DNA from: Strigops habroptila
Taxonomy: Eukaryota; Chordata; Aves; Psittaciformes; Psittacidae
NCBI RefSeq assembly: GCF_004027225.2
Contig: NC_044282.2
Span: forward strand, 76,270,287 to 76,334,286
Direction of reading: 5' to 3'
DNA: 64,000 bases
Of the stretch, positions 37,517 through 49,300 are shown piece after piece. Numbering within the stretch: position 1 is the stretch's first letter; every line of letters starts with the position of its first letter. Under the pieces are notes generated by a model. It saw nothing but the letters and a program-made list of their open reading frames with translations. It made no database searches and had not been told where the DNA came from. The position numbers and the translations under genes were made by a program.

Positions 37517-37886
37517 CAATTTCACGGGTGCTCCCTGTGTTGCTTTATAATATTCTGCATTTTGCTTAGCAATTAAAGTTGCTTTACATGTTTTAAAAAC
37601 GGACAGTAGGTGAGAGTTGTCTTTCAATAGTTACTAATAATGTTCTAATAATGGCTAGAGCATCATTAGTTCTAATGTTGACCATCTAATGATCCTGGCA
37701 GGCTTTTGGTTATACCACTGAAGTACAGAACATTAAGAAAAAGTTTTGAGCCTTGGGATAAGCTGAGTAGTAAGTTTAACTGAGGATAGCTGGATGGAGC
37801 GACTGACTTGGAAGCAGTGAATTGAAGAAAGTAATCTTACTATCAACACATTGTTTCATACCATCTGTTCCTTCACAAACAAAGCT
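37517..37886. other. Spacer between two CR1 copies
   Basis: 370 bases of AT-rich unique-looking sequence between two same-strand CR1 copies. No gene or repeat was recognised. Confidence 0.5.
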
Positions 37887-38279
37887 AAGAGAGTTGGGGC
37901 TGTTCAGCCTGGAGAAGAAAGGCTGTGTGGAGACCTCATAGCAGCCTTCCAATATCTGATGGGGGCCTACAGGGATGCTGGAGAGGGACTCTTCGTCAGG
38001 GACTGCAGCGATAGGTCAGGGGGGTGGTGGGTTCAAACTAAACCAGGGGAAGTTGAGGTTAGATATAAAGAAGAAGTTCTTTACTGTGGGGGTGATGAGG
38101 TGCTGGCACAGGTTGCCCAGAGCAGCTGTGGCTGCCCCACCCCTAGCAGTGTTTAAAGCCAGGTTGATAGAGCCTTTGGGCTACATCGTCTAGTGTGAGG
38201 TATCCCTGCCTGTGGCAGGGGGGTTGGAGCTAGATGATCTTAAGGTCCTTTCCAACCCTAACTATTCTATGATTCTCTG
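37887..38279 (+). repeat. CR1 LINE 3' fragment (about 0.4 kb)
   Basis: Begins at the segment for [18 protein letters not shown] coding sequence (GAGAGTTGGGGCTGTTCAGC) and continues through the C-terminus to the tail (GGGGTTGGAGCTAGATGATC, ATTCTATG octamer plus a variant). It is severely 5' truncated, with an internal one-base loss and a GGTGGTGGG insertion compared with the copy 370 bp upstream, so it is a separate insertion and not a tandem duplication. Confidence 0.96.
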
Positions 38280-39909
38280 TTTATCAGTGTAGTTAAAACT
38301 CCTGCTAGTAGGCAATGCATCATTTATGATGGGAAGACTCCTTGGGTTTTTGGTAAAGAAAGCTTTATTGGGCTTTCTAGTTCTCACGCACAGGTGGACG
38401 TTGCATTCTCTGCACAGATCTGTTTGTAAGGATGTTTCTTTTCCTGGCAAGGATGGGCTTGTAACACTGGTTGCAAGTGTTTCCTCTGTGTTGAGGCAGA
38501 GTGTGCCTTTTGGGCCCAGCAGAATGGGAAGAAAGCCTTCATTTTGCTAGCAGAAATCTTCATTTAGAACACTTTACTGGAATCTGCTGCATTAAAGGTA
38601 CAACAAATTTAGGAAAGGTAGATCACTGGTTCAGTTCATGCTTTCCATCAGTAATCTTTCTATTCAGCAAGAGGTTTATATATATAATTTTAGCTATGAA
38701 TGGTCCATCAGTTTTTCTCAGTGTTTTTCCTAATTGGCACACTTTGTTAGATGAGGATTAATGCAGCATAGGCCAACAGGTCACATTTAACTCTTGAAGC
38801 TACAGTAAAGGTCCTGACAAAAATAAACCACTGAGTATAGCAACTTACAGGTTGTATATACTATCCCTGACATCTGTAAAGCCCTGTTTGGATGTACAAT
38901 CTCCAAAGAAAGGTAGGTCATGTAAAGTTTTGGCAAAGTTCCTGGTGTATAATGCCTGTAGGGTGACTCTGAGCATTTTATGAAATCCCTTGCTTTTATT
39001 CATCCACTGTCCAGTGGCTGGCATAGAAAGCTGGTTGTCAGTTGAAACCTTTTGTCTCAAGTTTGTCAGCTTTTAATTGAAGGCAATATGTTATTTGCTT
39101 GGCTGCTTAAACCCATTTCTAGTCTAGCATCTTTTCCCTGCCTTTCCAACAGTCGTTAGCCCCAGCAAGGCCTTAGACCTTCCTCTTTCAGATCCACTTC
39201 AGCAAAGTACCTGCGCTGGAGTCAGTGTCACTTTAGTGTGTTGAGTCCTTGGGTTTGTGTTGCGAATGTGTAGGTTACTTCTGAATTGCATGTTAGATGA
39301 TCATTATTTAAATGCTGGACTTCCCACGGCTGCATATAAATGTCTTGGGTTGTTGGAAAGCAGCTAAGTTTTCTAGCCATGGTGGTCATGAAATGGTAAA
39401 TTAAACTGTTGCTCTTCCAGGCCTGAATATGATACCTTTGTGTCAGTGTAATTTGTATGTAGGTGTGAAATGTGTGGGTGCAAGGATGGGTATGTTTCTG
39501 TATGAATTTCTGTGTTTGAGGAGAATGGGGAGAGGTGCTTTTCAGTGTCAAGCTGCTAAGAAGCATGGAGCTGTTTGAAAGTGCTTATGGGCTTGGAATG
39601 TGTTTCTGATCAAGAGATTCATGAGCAAAAGTCAAAGTTCACCGAACATGCAGGCTTCAGACATGTAGCTGTTGCTGCTGCATTTGCAGTGCTGGCATGG
39701 GTTAGTCGGTGTTTGGTGCTGTACAAAGAAGCAACAGTAGAAACCTTAGAGTAACATGTCACTGTCAGGATGGCCAAAGTGTGGAAGGAGAAATGGAATC
39801 ACAAGAGTGAAAGTAGTTTAGATGTTTTTAGAGCTGGGTTATAGTCTGGATCTCTTTCCACTATGCATTGCCAAACAACAGATTCCCTGGACAGGAGAGG
39901 GACCACTGC
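38280..39909. other. Non-coding stretch
   Basis: No gene, RNA or repeat family was recognised. A short TATATATA run lies near 38680. Frames up to 112 codons on the minus strand (39228-39566) show no motif. Confidence 0.45.
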
Positions 39910-39933
39910 AGTTATATTCTGCAGAATATAACT
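39910..39933. repeat. Perfect 24-bp palindrome
   Basis: The half-site AGTTATATTCTG (39910-39921) is followed at once by its exact reverse complement (39922-39933) with no spacer. Symmetry stops at the flanks (C against T). The centre TCTGCAGA contains a PstI-type CTGCAG hexamer. No surrounding element explains it. Confidence 0.95.
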
Positions 39934-42900
39934 TTTATCTGAAGGGGAAATTAGAAAGAAATTGGTTCTAGCTGTTCAAGCTAAGAATAAGTGTGGGAAA
40001 CATGAGCTGGATGCAGTCAGGCTGGCAGCTGGCAGCAGCTGCTTCTGTTACACTTTGGGCTTTAAAGGTAAGAGAAAGAGCTTTGCTCCTGCTTGAAGCC
40101 TGTAGTGGCATTAGGAAGCTCAGCTGATCATAACAGCCCCTCTGGGCTGGTGAAGGAGGGGATGGGAAGAGTGGACCAGCAGTCCCTCTAGGTTTATGCT
40201 TTCCTGGTTGTCAGGGGGTACTCAGCATCAAATGCCAGCTCATTCCTTGGCAACAGGGGGTGTTGGCCTCAGCAGGGGATTTCTGGACAGCTCCAGTTGC
40301 CGTGTGTGCAGGCCTTGGGAAAAATAATGGAGTTTGATTAATTTCTGTCTTTAGGAGGAAGCCGTACCAGCTGCTTGCTGGGCATTGTTCATGTTCACCT
40401 GCTGCAGTAGGGGTTGGGGTAGGACTTCGCAAGCAGGAGGAAATACAGAACAATGGTCCTGCCCAGGTGAGGTCATGGTCCACCAACTGTGAAAGAAAGG
40501 TGATTATTTCCCCTCTGATTTGCCTTTTGGTGCTATGGTTTTGGAATGGGAAAGGAATAGTGAGTTTTAGAGGTGGATTGAGTTCCCCTAGCTCAGTCAC
40601 AGCAGGTCAAGTTACTCACTCGAGATCTGTGACTCCCCAGAGACATGGGTTTGTGTTTGTGCAGGGGAAACATCATAACTGAGGTACAGAAGAAGAGAGA
40701 AATTAACTTAATAGTGTTTATTTTAAGAATAGTTGATAAACTTTCAAGTGTTTTTTCATGTTGCTGAATTTATACAAAGAAGCTGTATAAAAATAACTGG
40801 CACCAGCTGTAGAAGCCATAAAATAATGCTGTGTTAAGTCTTGAAACTGTGGTATGTAACCACAAGAACTGTTTTCACCATTGGCAGCTTTATTATCTGC
40901 AAAAAGGGAATGATGGAATTTGTTAAATTAATTTTTCATTTGTAAAAGGACCAAGTAAACCTCTATCTCGGTATGCCTAGTCCTCGCTCCCCACACACAA
41001 TGCTAGCCAATGTTTGTTGCTAGCAGTCATGGCAATCTTCTGGTACCAGTGTGTCAACAAGAATTAAACTAGAAAATACCTTGACATCTGTCTGCTGCCT
41101 CACTTTCTGGGTTTGATTATGTTTGATTCAGATGAGAAAGAAAAAGCAAGTGACACTAGCCAACTGTTTATCTGATCTATGTACATAATGTAATCCCCAA
41201 TACAGTAAATGTGGAGTCACCAATGTGTTTTAATTCAGAATAGTCTGCTGTTGTCAGTACTTTGACCCAGTTTCACCATTTTAACAAATGAGGCTTGTTC
41301 TCTTCTGAAATGCTTATTTTGAAACACTTTGTCCCAGGAGAGAGGAGAGAGAAAACAAATTGTTTATACAAGTAAACTAATAGTAGAGAATCAAACACCC
41401 ACACTTCCTTCTTCAGGAGTTCCCCTGCTAGTAGTTTCTATGAACTCATAAATACAGCAAGGAAAGAGAAACTTTCAGTAGTAATTAAATGGGTTTCTAT
41501 GTGACTGTTGATGCTGCCGAAGAAGCAAAGTTCAACTATGATGTTCCCTATGGCATTGGGGGATCAAAAATAGGAGGGAAAACCGCTCATCCCAAAATCT
41601 AGGGAGGGGGAGGACCTTCTTTCTTCCTTGTCTGGATGAAGACAGCCTAGAAGAGGCTTTAAGCCTTTCTCTTTTCTGTAAGAGCCAGTTGCTGGCTGTA
41701 GCATCGATACCTCCCTCTTTATTTGTGGGAGTGTATATGTCCTAATATTTTGAGGGACTTGAGGAAAGCAGCAGATAGGTGAGTTACTGGGGTGGTGGTC
41801 TTGGACCATCTTAAATACAATGTGATGTTGGAAGAAGGGGAGGGAAGAGAAGACTGCTCAAACCCATGTAAAATGCCAAATCTTGGAGATGTTATATAAT
41901 ACGATGTATGTCTGTCCTTCCATGATCCTTATTCAGATAGCTAGGGAGAAGGGTGTAGAAAAGGAGAAGAGCTTTAGCAGGAAGTAGGAAATAGTGGAAA
42001 CTGTAAAATGTGAAGAGAATTGGGTTGGTGGATGGAAAACTTCCAGGTAGAGGGAAGAAAGCTGGCAAAGTCATGGGGTTTCATCCCTGGATGTTCAGCT
42101 GCAATAGTGAGGGCAAGTTGGGTGTACAGCGTGGGGTAGGAGAGACTTTGGTTGGTCAAGATAAACAGGGTGAGAGGAGAGAGCTAGTGATGGACAACCT
42201 GATGGAAAAGGGGAAGAGGTCCAGGAAAACAGCAGTAACCTTTGAGTTGTTCGTGAATTGCAAATCAGCAGTGACAGAAAGATGATGGAGGTACCCGAGA
42301 TGGTTATCAGAGGAAAAAGTTACAGGGAGAGGTCAGGGGGAGCAATTGTAGTCTGAAGGAGAATCAAGAAGAGCAACACAGGACAGGAAGGATGACCTGT
42401 GTTTACACGACTTTGAAGTTACACAGATTGAGACCTAAATTAAGCTTGCTTGAGGCTAACATTGTCAGTCCCACAGCATATATATAAAAAACAGGAAGAG
42501 GAGTGGAACTAACTGGGGACAGATACTTCAGCAGTCTTCAGCTTTAAATTTCCTGGGTTTCACTGATGTGTGTCATAACCTTTTTGTTTCCACTATTTAT
42601 TTTTTTTTCCTCCCTAAAGAAATAGGGTGGAAGAAGAAAAAATAAAAAGTGTTTATCAGAATAGTATGTCATGTTTGGCTTTCTCATAGATTTGGTGAAA
42701 GTAGATTTACGAGCTAAATTGTAGATTCTCAGTATTTGAGGATCTGAAACCCCCTTGTCCCTCAAAAAGAAAACATCTCCCAAATTAATCTGCCCAGCTC
42801 TGGAAATAAGCAGTAGTTCATAATCAAACCATAATCAAACCATAATCAAATTAACATTTCAGAGCATAGTTGATCAAAGTTGTGGGTGAATTTGCCATCA

Positions 42901-43489
42901 GCTTTCTAATTTTTCCAAATAGATCAGATAGGGGGAATACCTTGTATTATGCTGCCTGTAGACGTTGTTCTGAAGAACTGTTAAATTACCCTATTTATGA
43001 CTCTGCCCTGCCCTCAAACAGATCCTTGAATAGGCAAGAAATAAAGACTGCTCAAATTAAGTTTGTTTTTCCCTGGAATCTTGTGTGTGGTGTTTGGTGT
43101 TTGTTGGTTTTTCTTCTGTTTAATGCCTAGTAACATTATAAAGAAGTCTAGGCATTTCATCTCCTGGGAGATATATATATGACATAGCTGAAAGGACAAT
43201 AAGAACACTGTGCTTTGGGGTTTATCCTGCTTGCTGTGTTGGCACACTTGTATGACAGTGAACTGACTCACAGACATGGCTCAGTCTGTTTTTTCCGCCG
43301 TGTATAGTCAAATTGTGGTTCAGGAACAAATTACACATTCTGAGCTTGATGGCAGCTTTTTAATACAGGTTAGCAGCACTGTGTTGTAGTGAAGAAGGTG
43401 AGTCTCTAGCGAGGCTACCTCATTTCACCAGTGTGTCTCTAAAGCCAAGACAAACAATCATGCAAGCTTTCTACACGGAGTAGCGTATC
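39934..43489. other. Non-coding stretch with a short minisatellite
   Basis: No gene was recognised. At 42819-42850 an 11-base unit (CATAATCAAAC) occurs 2.9 times in tandem with no mismatch in the first two copies. A TA run sits near 43172-43180. Overlapping chance frames occur on both strands. Confidence 0.45.
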
Positions 43490-44035
43490 TATTCATTGGT
43501 AGTGGATCCTGTCTAGGATCAGCCACCTGCTGCAGGAGGACCTCCACCAGGGCGCACCAAGTGCAGCCCTGCCATTGTGCACCCTCGCCTCAAGAGACCA
43601 GTCGAGGCACCCTCTACACTCCGAGGTCTGCGCCGCAGCCTCCCCTCTCATCGGCTCTGTCTGGGTGCTTACGCTGGCCACTACCGGGGCAGAGCTCCCA
43701 GAGCAGGCCCTTGTCCTGAGGCGAGTGCTCACCATCCCGCTCGCTGCCTGCGCCAACTGCCGCGCCACGCCCTGACTGACATGCCACGCCCTGTTTGCCG
43801 CGCTCCCTGGGATGGGTTTTTACCACTGAGGGCTGGTGCCGTCACTCCTGGCGCCGCCCCCTGTGAATCAGCTGCTCGCGTCAGCTGAGCTGCCGGCTCC
43901 TGGGCAAGTCCTGTCGAGGACTTGAGGCTCCCTCGGTCGCTCTTGCCGCTCCGAACTGAGGCTCCTGGACGCTGTGCTTCCCCCCGCTCCGGTGTTGAAG
44001 GCGTCCTCTCTAGAGATACTCACCTCGGCAATTCA
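43490..44035 (-). mobile_element. GC-rich retroelement 5' leader and ORF1/gag start (fragment)
   Basis: A sharply bounded GC- and CpG-rich block of about 550 bp in AT-rich surroundings. Read on the minus strand, the first 300 bases are a GC-rich leader containing GGGGGCGG and repeated GGGCGTGGC strings. Then an ATG opens a short frame with the STQTEP...AAQTSECRGC pattern that I associate from memory with first-ORF proteins of bird retroelements (CR1 ORF1-like; an ERV gag leader is the alternative). The downstream remainder of any such element is absent on the minus-strand 3' side (below 43490). A small independent CpG island is the other reading. Confidence 0.4.
43493..43735 (-). pseudogene. 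Truncated retroelement ORF1-like N-terminus
   Basis: 80 codons from the ATG at 43735-43733 to a stop at 43493-43495. The N-terminus is basic and small-residue rich (MVSTRLRTRACSG). It is followed by two TQT/AQT-type strings and a CRGC motif, then a Trp-rich end. Comparison is from memory of similar bird retroelement proteins, not a search. If correct, the normal protein would continue with a charged coiled-coil region and nucleic-acid binding part, all missing here. Its function in the intact element would be RNA binding and particle formation. Confidence 0.35.
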
Positions 44036-44626
44036 ATGTGGTCTCTTCCTATTTCTTTGTGATATGTCCCACTCCTGATTACACCTTTCTTTCCTCTGTA
44101 TAAGCACGGACGACAGTAAAGCATTATCATGTGTCACCTCCATCATTACAGTATCTGAAACTCTCTCAGTGCTAAGTGGCTTAGTCCTTGAAAAACCCCT
44201 GTGAGGTGGGACAGTAATGTTCCTAATTTTCATGGGAAACAAAGAATAATTGTACATCAAAGTTCTCACCCAATTTGGGATCGGCTTCTTAAATCTTGAG
44301 AGTGCATTAACCACTGGGACTTTTTGTCCTAATGGAACTGTACATGTGGTCAAAGGCAGCACATTCCTGAAATCACAAAACCATTTTTCTCTCTTAAAGA
44401 TGGTTTTGCACTGTTTAGATTTGTTTCATTTTAGATGCACATGTATTCTGAAGTGTAATTCAAATGCTCTCTTTGCTGTTGGACTAATTCTTTTAGAAGT
44501 GGCTGGAGGACGAGGTAGCAGCAGGATTTGCGAAGCAAGCCAACCTGGACTGCTGGCAGTGTGAGCATCAGCACTAGCTAGTGCTGCAGAAAGAGGTGGT
44601 GGCTTTCTCCACTGCTGCAAGCAGTG
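44036..44626. other. Non-coding spacer
   Basis: AT-moderate sequence between the GC-rich block and a CR1 copy. An 18-bp perfect palindrome (half-site CAGCACTAG) lies at 44569-44586, a length expected by chance about once in several such windows. No gene was recognised. Confidence 0.45.
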
Positions 44627-45386
44627 AATCATAGAATAGTTAGGGTTGGAAAGGACCTTAAGATGATCTAGTTCCAACTCCCCTGCCACGGGCAGGAACA
44701 CCACACACTAAATGGTGTCATCTAACCTGGCCTTGGAACACTGTCAGAGATGGAGCATTCACAACTTCCTTGGGCAACCCATTCCAGTGCCTTGCCACCC
44801 TCACAGTAAAGAACTTCTTCCTTATATCTAACCTCAACTTCCCCTGTTTCAGTTTGAACCCATCACCCTTTATCCTATCATTACAGTCCCTAATGAAGAG
44901 TCCCTCTCCAGCATCCTTGTAGGCACCCCTTCAGATACTGGAAGGCTGCTATGAGGTCTCCACGCAGCCTTCTCTTCTCCAGGCTGAACAGCCCCAACTT
45001 TTTCAGCCTGTCTTCATACGGGAGGTGCTGCAGCCCCTGATCATCCTCGTGGCCCTCCTCTGGACTTACTCCAACAGCTCCATGTCCTTCTTGCATTGGG
45101 GACACCAGAACTGCACACAGTGCTGCAAGTGGTGTCTCAAGAGCAGAGTAGAGGGGCAGGATCACCTCCTTTGACCTGCTGGTCACGCTCCTTTTGATGC
45201 AGCCCAGGACATGGGTGGTTTCTGGGCTCAAGCGCACAATGAAGCTGGCTCCTGTTCAGTTTCTCATCAACCATCACCGCCAAGTCCTCCTCTGCAGAGC
45301 TGCTCTGAATCTCTTCTCTGCCCAGCCTGTAGCTGTGCCTGGGATTGCCCCGATCCCAGTGTAGGACCTTGCACTTGGCTTGGTTG
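44627..45386 (-). repeat. CR1 LINE 3' part (0.76 kb), 3' end present
   Basis: The plus strand shows the reverse complement of the CR1 tail (ATCATAGAATAGTTAGGG, GGACCTTAAGATGATCTAG) and then the C-terminal coding segment back to the region for KCKVLHLG (GGACCTTGCACTTGGCTTGG). On the minus strand, one open frame of 116 codons (45237-44890) covers part of the C-terminal region but is shifted relative to the family frame. It is the same subfamily as the copies at 36 kb and 55.5 kb. Confidence 0.96.
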
Positions 45387-46795
45387 TCACTCCTGCACTG
45401 ATGCTACTTTTCCTATTGTTGAGGTAACTTAACCTGCTGGCTAATATGTAATCACATGAGTGAGGACTCTGAGGACAGTAATGTTGAGCATAGTCTTGCA
45501 CCGCTGTAGTATCCTGCGGGTTATGTGTCGTGGGGGTTGTGTTACTGTGCAGCTCCTCAGTACTGTGAACGTAGTTTTTGGTATACAGTCCAAGTTTATA
45601 TGGTCTACAAAATTACCATTTCATGAATATGCTGATAGCTTGAGTAAACAAAAAAAAAGTGTGAAATTTTGTCTAACTAGTACTAAGGGTTAAATTGAGA
45701 AGTGGCCCAGGTGGTTACTTGTCGTAACAGTTTTTACTAAGGAAGTCAAATATTAAGCTGTTACCATGAACTCAGCCGAAATAAGGTTTACTGTATATTT
45801 AACTGTATTAATTTACTGCACTTGGAGGAAGAGCAACCTGTGTACTGAAGAGTAGCAGCTACTGTCCCTAGGAGCTATCTGAAAAGCAAGGTGTCAAGTG
45901 TAGTACATTTCTGATGACCTGATTCTGTAGCTAATAGGTAAAACATTAGATCAGTGGGGGTCCAATAGCACAATTCATGTATTTTCTTTTGAATGTGTCA
46001 CATGGAAGAGGAGCCCAAAGTCAACACGAGAATAAGAAAATACTGTTTGTTCCCTAGTGAATCTTTGCCGTGACATCTCATGCCGTGCTGAAGTTGAGGT
46101 ACACAGCAGATGAAACTTTTGGCATTTATATTCAACAGTCTCAGGGTGAACAGTTAAAGCTTTTAAGTAGTGCTTGGAATAACAGAAATGCTAAGTGACT
46201 TATGGGTTTCTTAGAGGCTCTTCTTGCATATTATTCAGTGAGCTTTATACTGAACCTCATTCCAATACTTGTGGGCATCAATGGAAAACTTTCTGTTGAT
46301 TTTATGAAACAGGATGTAGCTTCTTAGGCACTGTCTACCTCCTGAACAATACTTCTTTTAACAACAGAGGTGAACAAAGGATAATCTTTGAAAAACATTT
46401 CATAGGGAATAATGAAACAGTTGCTTGCAATTATGCAATATTTATTTTCTTATTAGGAGGTACCTGTTAAGCAGATCAGTGATGCAACAAGCACAACTAG
46501 GAAGTGCTATTGCATTGTAATTGAAAGAAGCTGTGTTTTGTCACTGTTTAGTGGTGTACAAACTATTCAATATTTTATTATTTGTTGAATTGTGAAGAGC
46601 CTAAAAGATATTTAGTGTTATCTATTAATTGAAAATAAAATAACCCAAAAAACAGCACAGCTTTTGCAGCTCTCTTAAGGCCACTTTTCTATCTTGCAAT
46701 CCATGATCCATGGCTAATTTTTACTTTTACGGTCGAACAAACAGCTTTTAGTTCTGTCTGTCTGTGTCACCATGTTTCCCCCTTCTCTCTCCTCT
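45387..46795. other. Non-coding stretch
   Basis: AT-rich unique-looking sequence. No gene, RNA or repeat was recognised. Confidence 0.5.
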
Positions 46796-46832
46796 CCCCC
46801 CACCCCCCCCACCCCCCCCAGCTCCCCCCCCC
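46796..46832 (-). repeat. C-rich tract, G-quadruplex candidate on the minus strand
   Basis: Four C tracts of 6, 8, 8 and 9 (46796-46801, 46803-46810, 46812-46819, 46824-46832) are separated by 1, 1 and 4 bases. On the minus strand this is a near-ideal four-tract G-quadruplex sequence; on the plus strand it is an i-motif candidate. It is preceded by CT-rich sequence. It may be only a degenerated simple repeat. Confidence 0.85.
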
Positions 46833-49108
46833 GTCTCTGTGCTCCTTTGGGTAAAAAAATCCTTTCCAATTAATTAAATGAAAAAGAATTTTTTAAAAGC
46901 AATTTGTTTTGCCCTAGCTCTGAAAAGGGAATTGCTTTTACTGGAAATGGGCTGAAACCGCTCAGTATTCCTGAAAACACTGAGCAAAATGAGCAAGAGC
47001 TCTGATGAAAGAAATATTCTGCCATACTGAAGAAATGCTTTGAGACAGGAGTTGGGCATATTTTAGAGCAATGGAGAATTTAGCCATCTGACATTTATAA
47101 ACCAGTTTGGACCTGATCATGAGGGCTGGAAATGCAGTCTTTACTGTTTATGCTAACCTGAGTATTGATATAGGACGGTACACAGAGTCTGTGGTGCCTG
47201 TTTCACTGCCTCTGGTACCATACACTGAAAGTACGTATTATCACTTGATGGACCTGAGAGGAGATGCAAGTGCAGAATGCTATAAATAGTGTGCTTGACT
47301 GTGCAGAGATTTTGTGCTTCTGTTATCAGACTAAGAAACAGATAAAATTAGTTCCTGGCTGTTGCTTTTAAGTCTCTGAGATACTTCAGCGGCATGTGGG
47401 GAGTTTGACATTAAAATGATCTAAAGAAAATAACATTTTGTATGTGAATTATGTCCAATCTTACAGGAGTATGTTGGGGGTTTTCTTTTTCTTGAGGCAG
47501 GTGAACACGGTGACATTTCAGGTATGTTTTGCAAGGTTTCAAGTTGCCCAGTGAATTTAAGGTACCAGAAATCCATTTTAGTCTAAAACCAGTTATCGTA
47601 AGCATGGAGCACCAGTCACATCATCCTGGCGTTTATGTGTGGCTGGCCTGGCTTATTCTGTTGAATTTGAAAAGGTTTGATATGTACCTGCTAATCTTTC
47701 TAAAGAGCACCTTTGTGGTTTAATGGAAGAACTGGAGAGGCTAACTTCAGCTAGGGCAGCTTCTATCCCTAGGCTCTCCCCATAGTTGGGGAGCATAGAG
47801 GCGGGTTTAGAGGACCTGTGTTAAGCGTCTCTGTCCTCCCTCTCTGAAATAAAGATAGTCCTTGTTATTGTCTACTGATGCAATATAAAACTCTGCAAAG
47901 AAGAAGTAGAGCATGTATGGGATTAATCCACTACAGGGAAGAGCCACAGACTCTGGCAAATAAGCAGTAAACTACAAGGCATCTTTCCATGTCCATTACT
48001 GAATTTATCATTGCTGCAATCGTGCATACTTCAGCCATTAGGCAAAGATACCTTGTATACAAGAACCCTTTTGCTGTAGTATGGGTGTAAGTTCAAGTTT
48101 GATCTTCTATATTACAGTGTTGCAGGATTTCCTTTCCTCTATGTTACAGATTCACAGAATGGTCATAATGGAGAATATTGATCATGAAGTAGTCCTAAAA
48201 ATGTGCAGCTCTGGAGAACAAATAACTACCACATAGCGGGTTTAAGAATGTTGGAGTACAGTTTGGCAAATCATTAAAATTGTAGGTGAAGGCATCCCTT
48301 TTCTTCCATCAGGTTGTTCATTTTAGCAGGAAAATCTTATTTATACTTTCTTCCCTGCCTTATGCAGTTTTGCAAATCTACAGACATTGCGTGTGCGTTT
48401 AATAAACAATGGCCTATACTTCAGGTGCTGATTCTTGAAAGCATGCTGTGGTGACCTGACCTGGCTTTCAGTAGTCAGCGTGCCTGGGGTTTTGGTTTGG
48501 GTGTGCTGTTTTATTATAGTGTATATCAGTGATTAAGTACAAAAGGGTAAATTGTAGAAAAAGATGCTGTGCTAGGTGTAGCCATCTAATACCAGAATAG
48601 TCCTATCTAATCACTTTAATCATGGGAATGTTTGAGTAGGTAGAAGTGTTTAAGCTCACTGAACCGGTAGTAAGTCAGGTGTCTGCTTCCCTCTTGTTGC
48701 ATGGAGGAACATTCTCTCTAGCAATGTTGTGGTCAGAGCTTTGCTTGGTGCCGCTGTCTGGCAGAAGGGAGGAGTTCTGACGTGAACACTGAAACCCTCA
48801 TTCTTTTCTGGGATTCATGATACAGGAGAGAAAGGCTTTTCCCAGGTGCCTAAAATAACAGCCTGCTGGGCTTAACTATGGGTTTTCTGGTGCATCTCCA
48901 TCTGGATGTAGATGCTGTAACCCATCACTTGACCTACTGCTTCCATATGAATTCTGAAGCTTCTCCAGACCTTGAAGCTATATTGTAATTCAAGCAATTA
49001 CCTTTACTTTCTTCTTCCAGGAACTGCAACTTGGTGTTAAATGTGTTTTAAGAGGTTTAAAAACATATTTCTGAATATTTTCACTTTATTATTCACTGGT
49101 TTTGGCAG
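46833..49108. other. Non-coding stretch
   Basis: No gene was recognised. At about 47735-47870 the sequence has a CT-rich part followed by AATAAA at 47849, resembling an LTR or 3' UTR end, but no terminal TG/CA pair or duplicated flank could be found. Short chance frames lie on both strands. Confidence 0.4.
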
Positions 49109-49300
49109 GAATTACAAATGGAAATTTTAAATACTGCAAGAAATTCTATTGTTGTGAAATATCCAGGCCAGGGAATTCGGGAAGAATATGAACCTCCTGA
49201 AAGGTTATCCAAATCAAAGTCAATCTTAGAAATACATTTTTCTGACATGTCTAGAGACAAAATTACATGTACGCATCAACATACAATCATTCTCTTATAA
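49109..49300 (+). other. Exon-like open segment, weak candidate
   Basis: An acceptor-like TGGTTTTGGCAG precedes a frame open for 63 codons to a TAA at 49298-49300. It contains an ATG at 49118 and a hydrophilic sequence (VVKYPGQGIREEYEPPERL) that looks protein-like. The pyrimidine tract is modest, and no consensus donor occurs where the frame could be spliced on. I do not recognise the protein. It is probably a chance frame; a cryptic exon or an old retrocopy fragment are alternatives. Confidence 0.13.

Noticed and set aside
47735..47870. Possible second LTR or 3' UTR with AATAAA
   Set aside because: No TG/CA ends, no target duplication and no similarity to the LTR at 61 kb.
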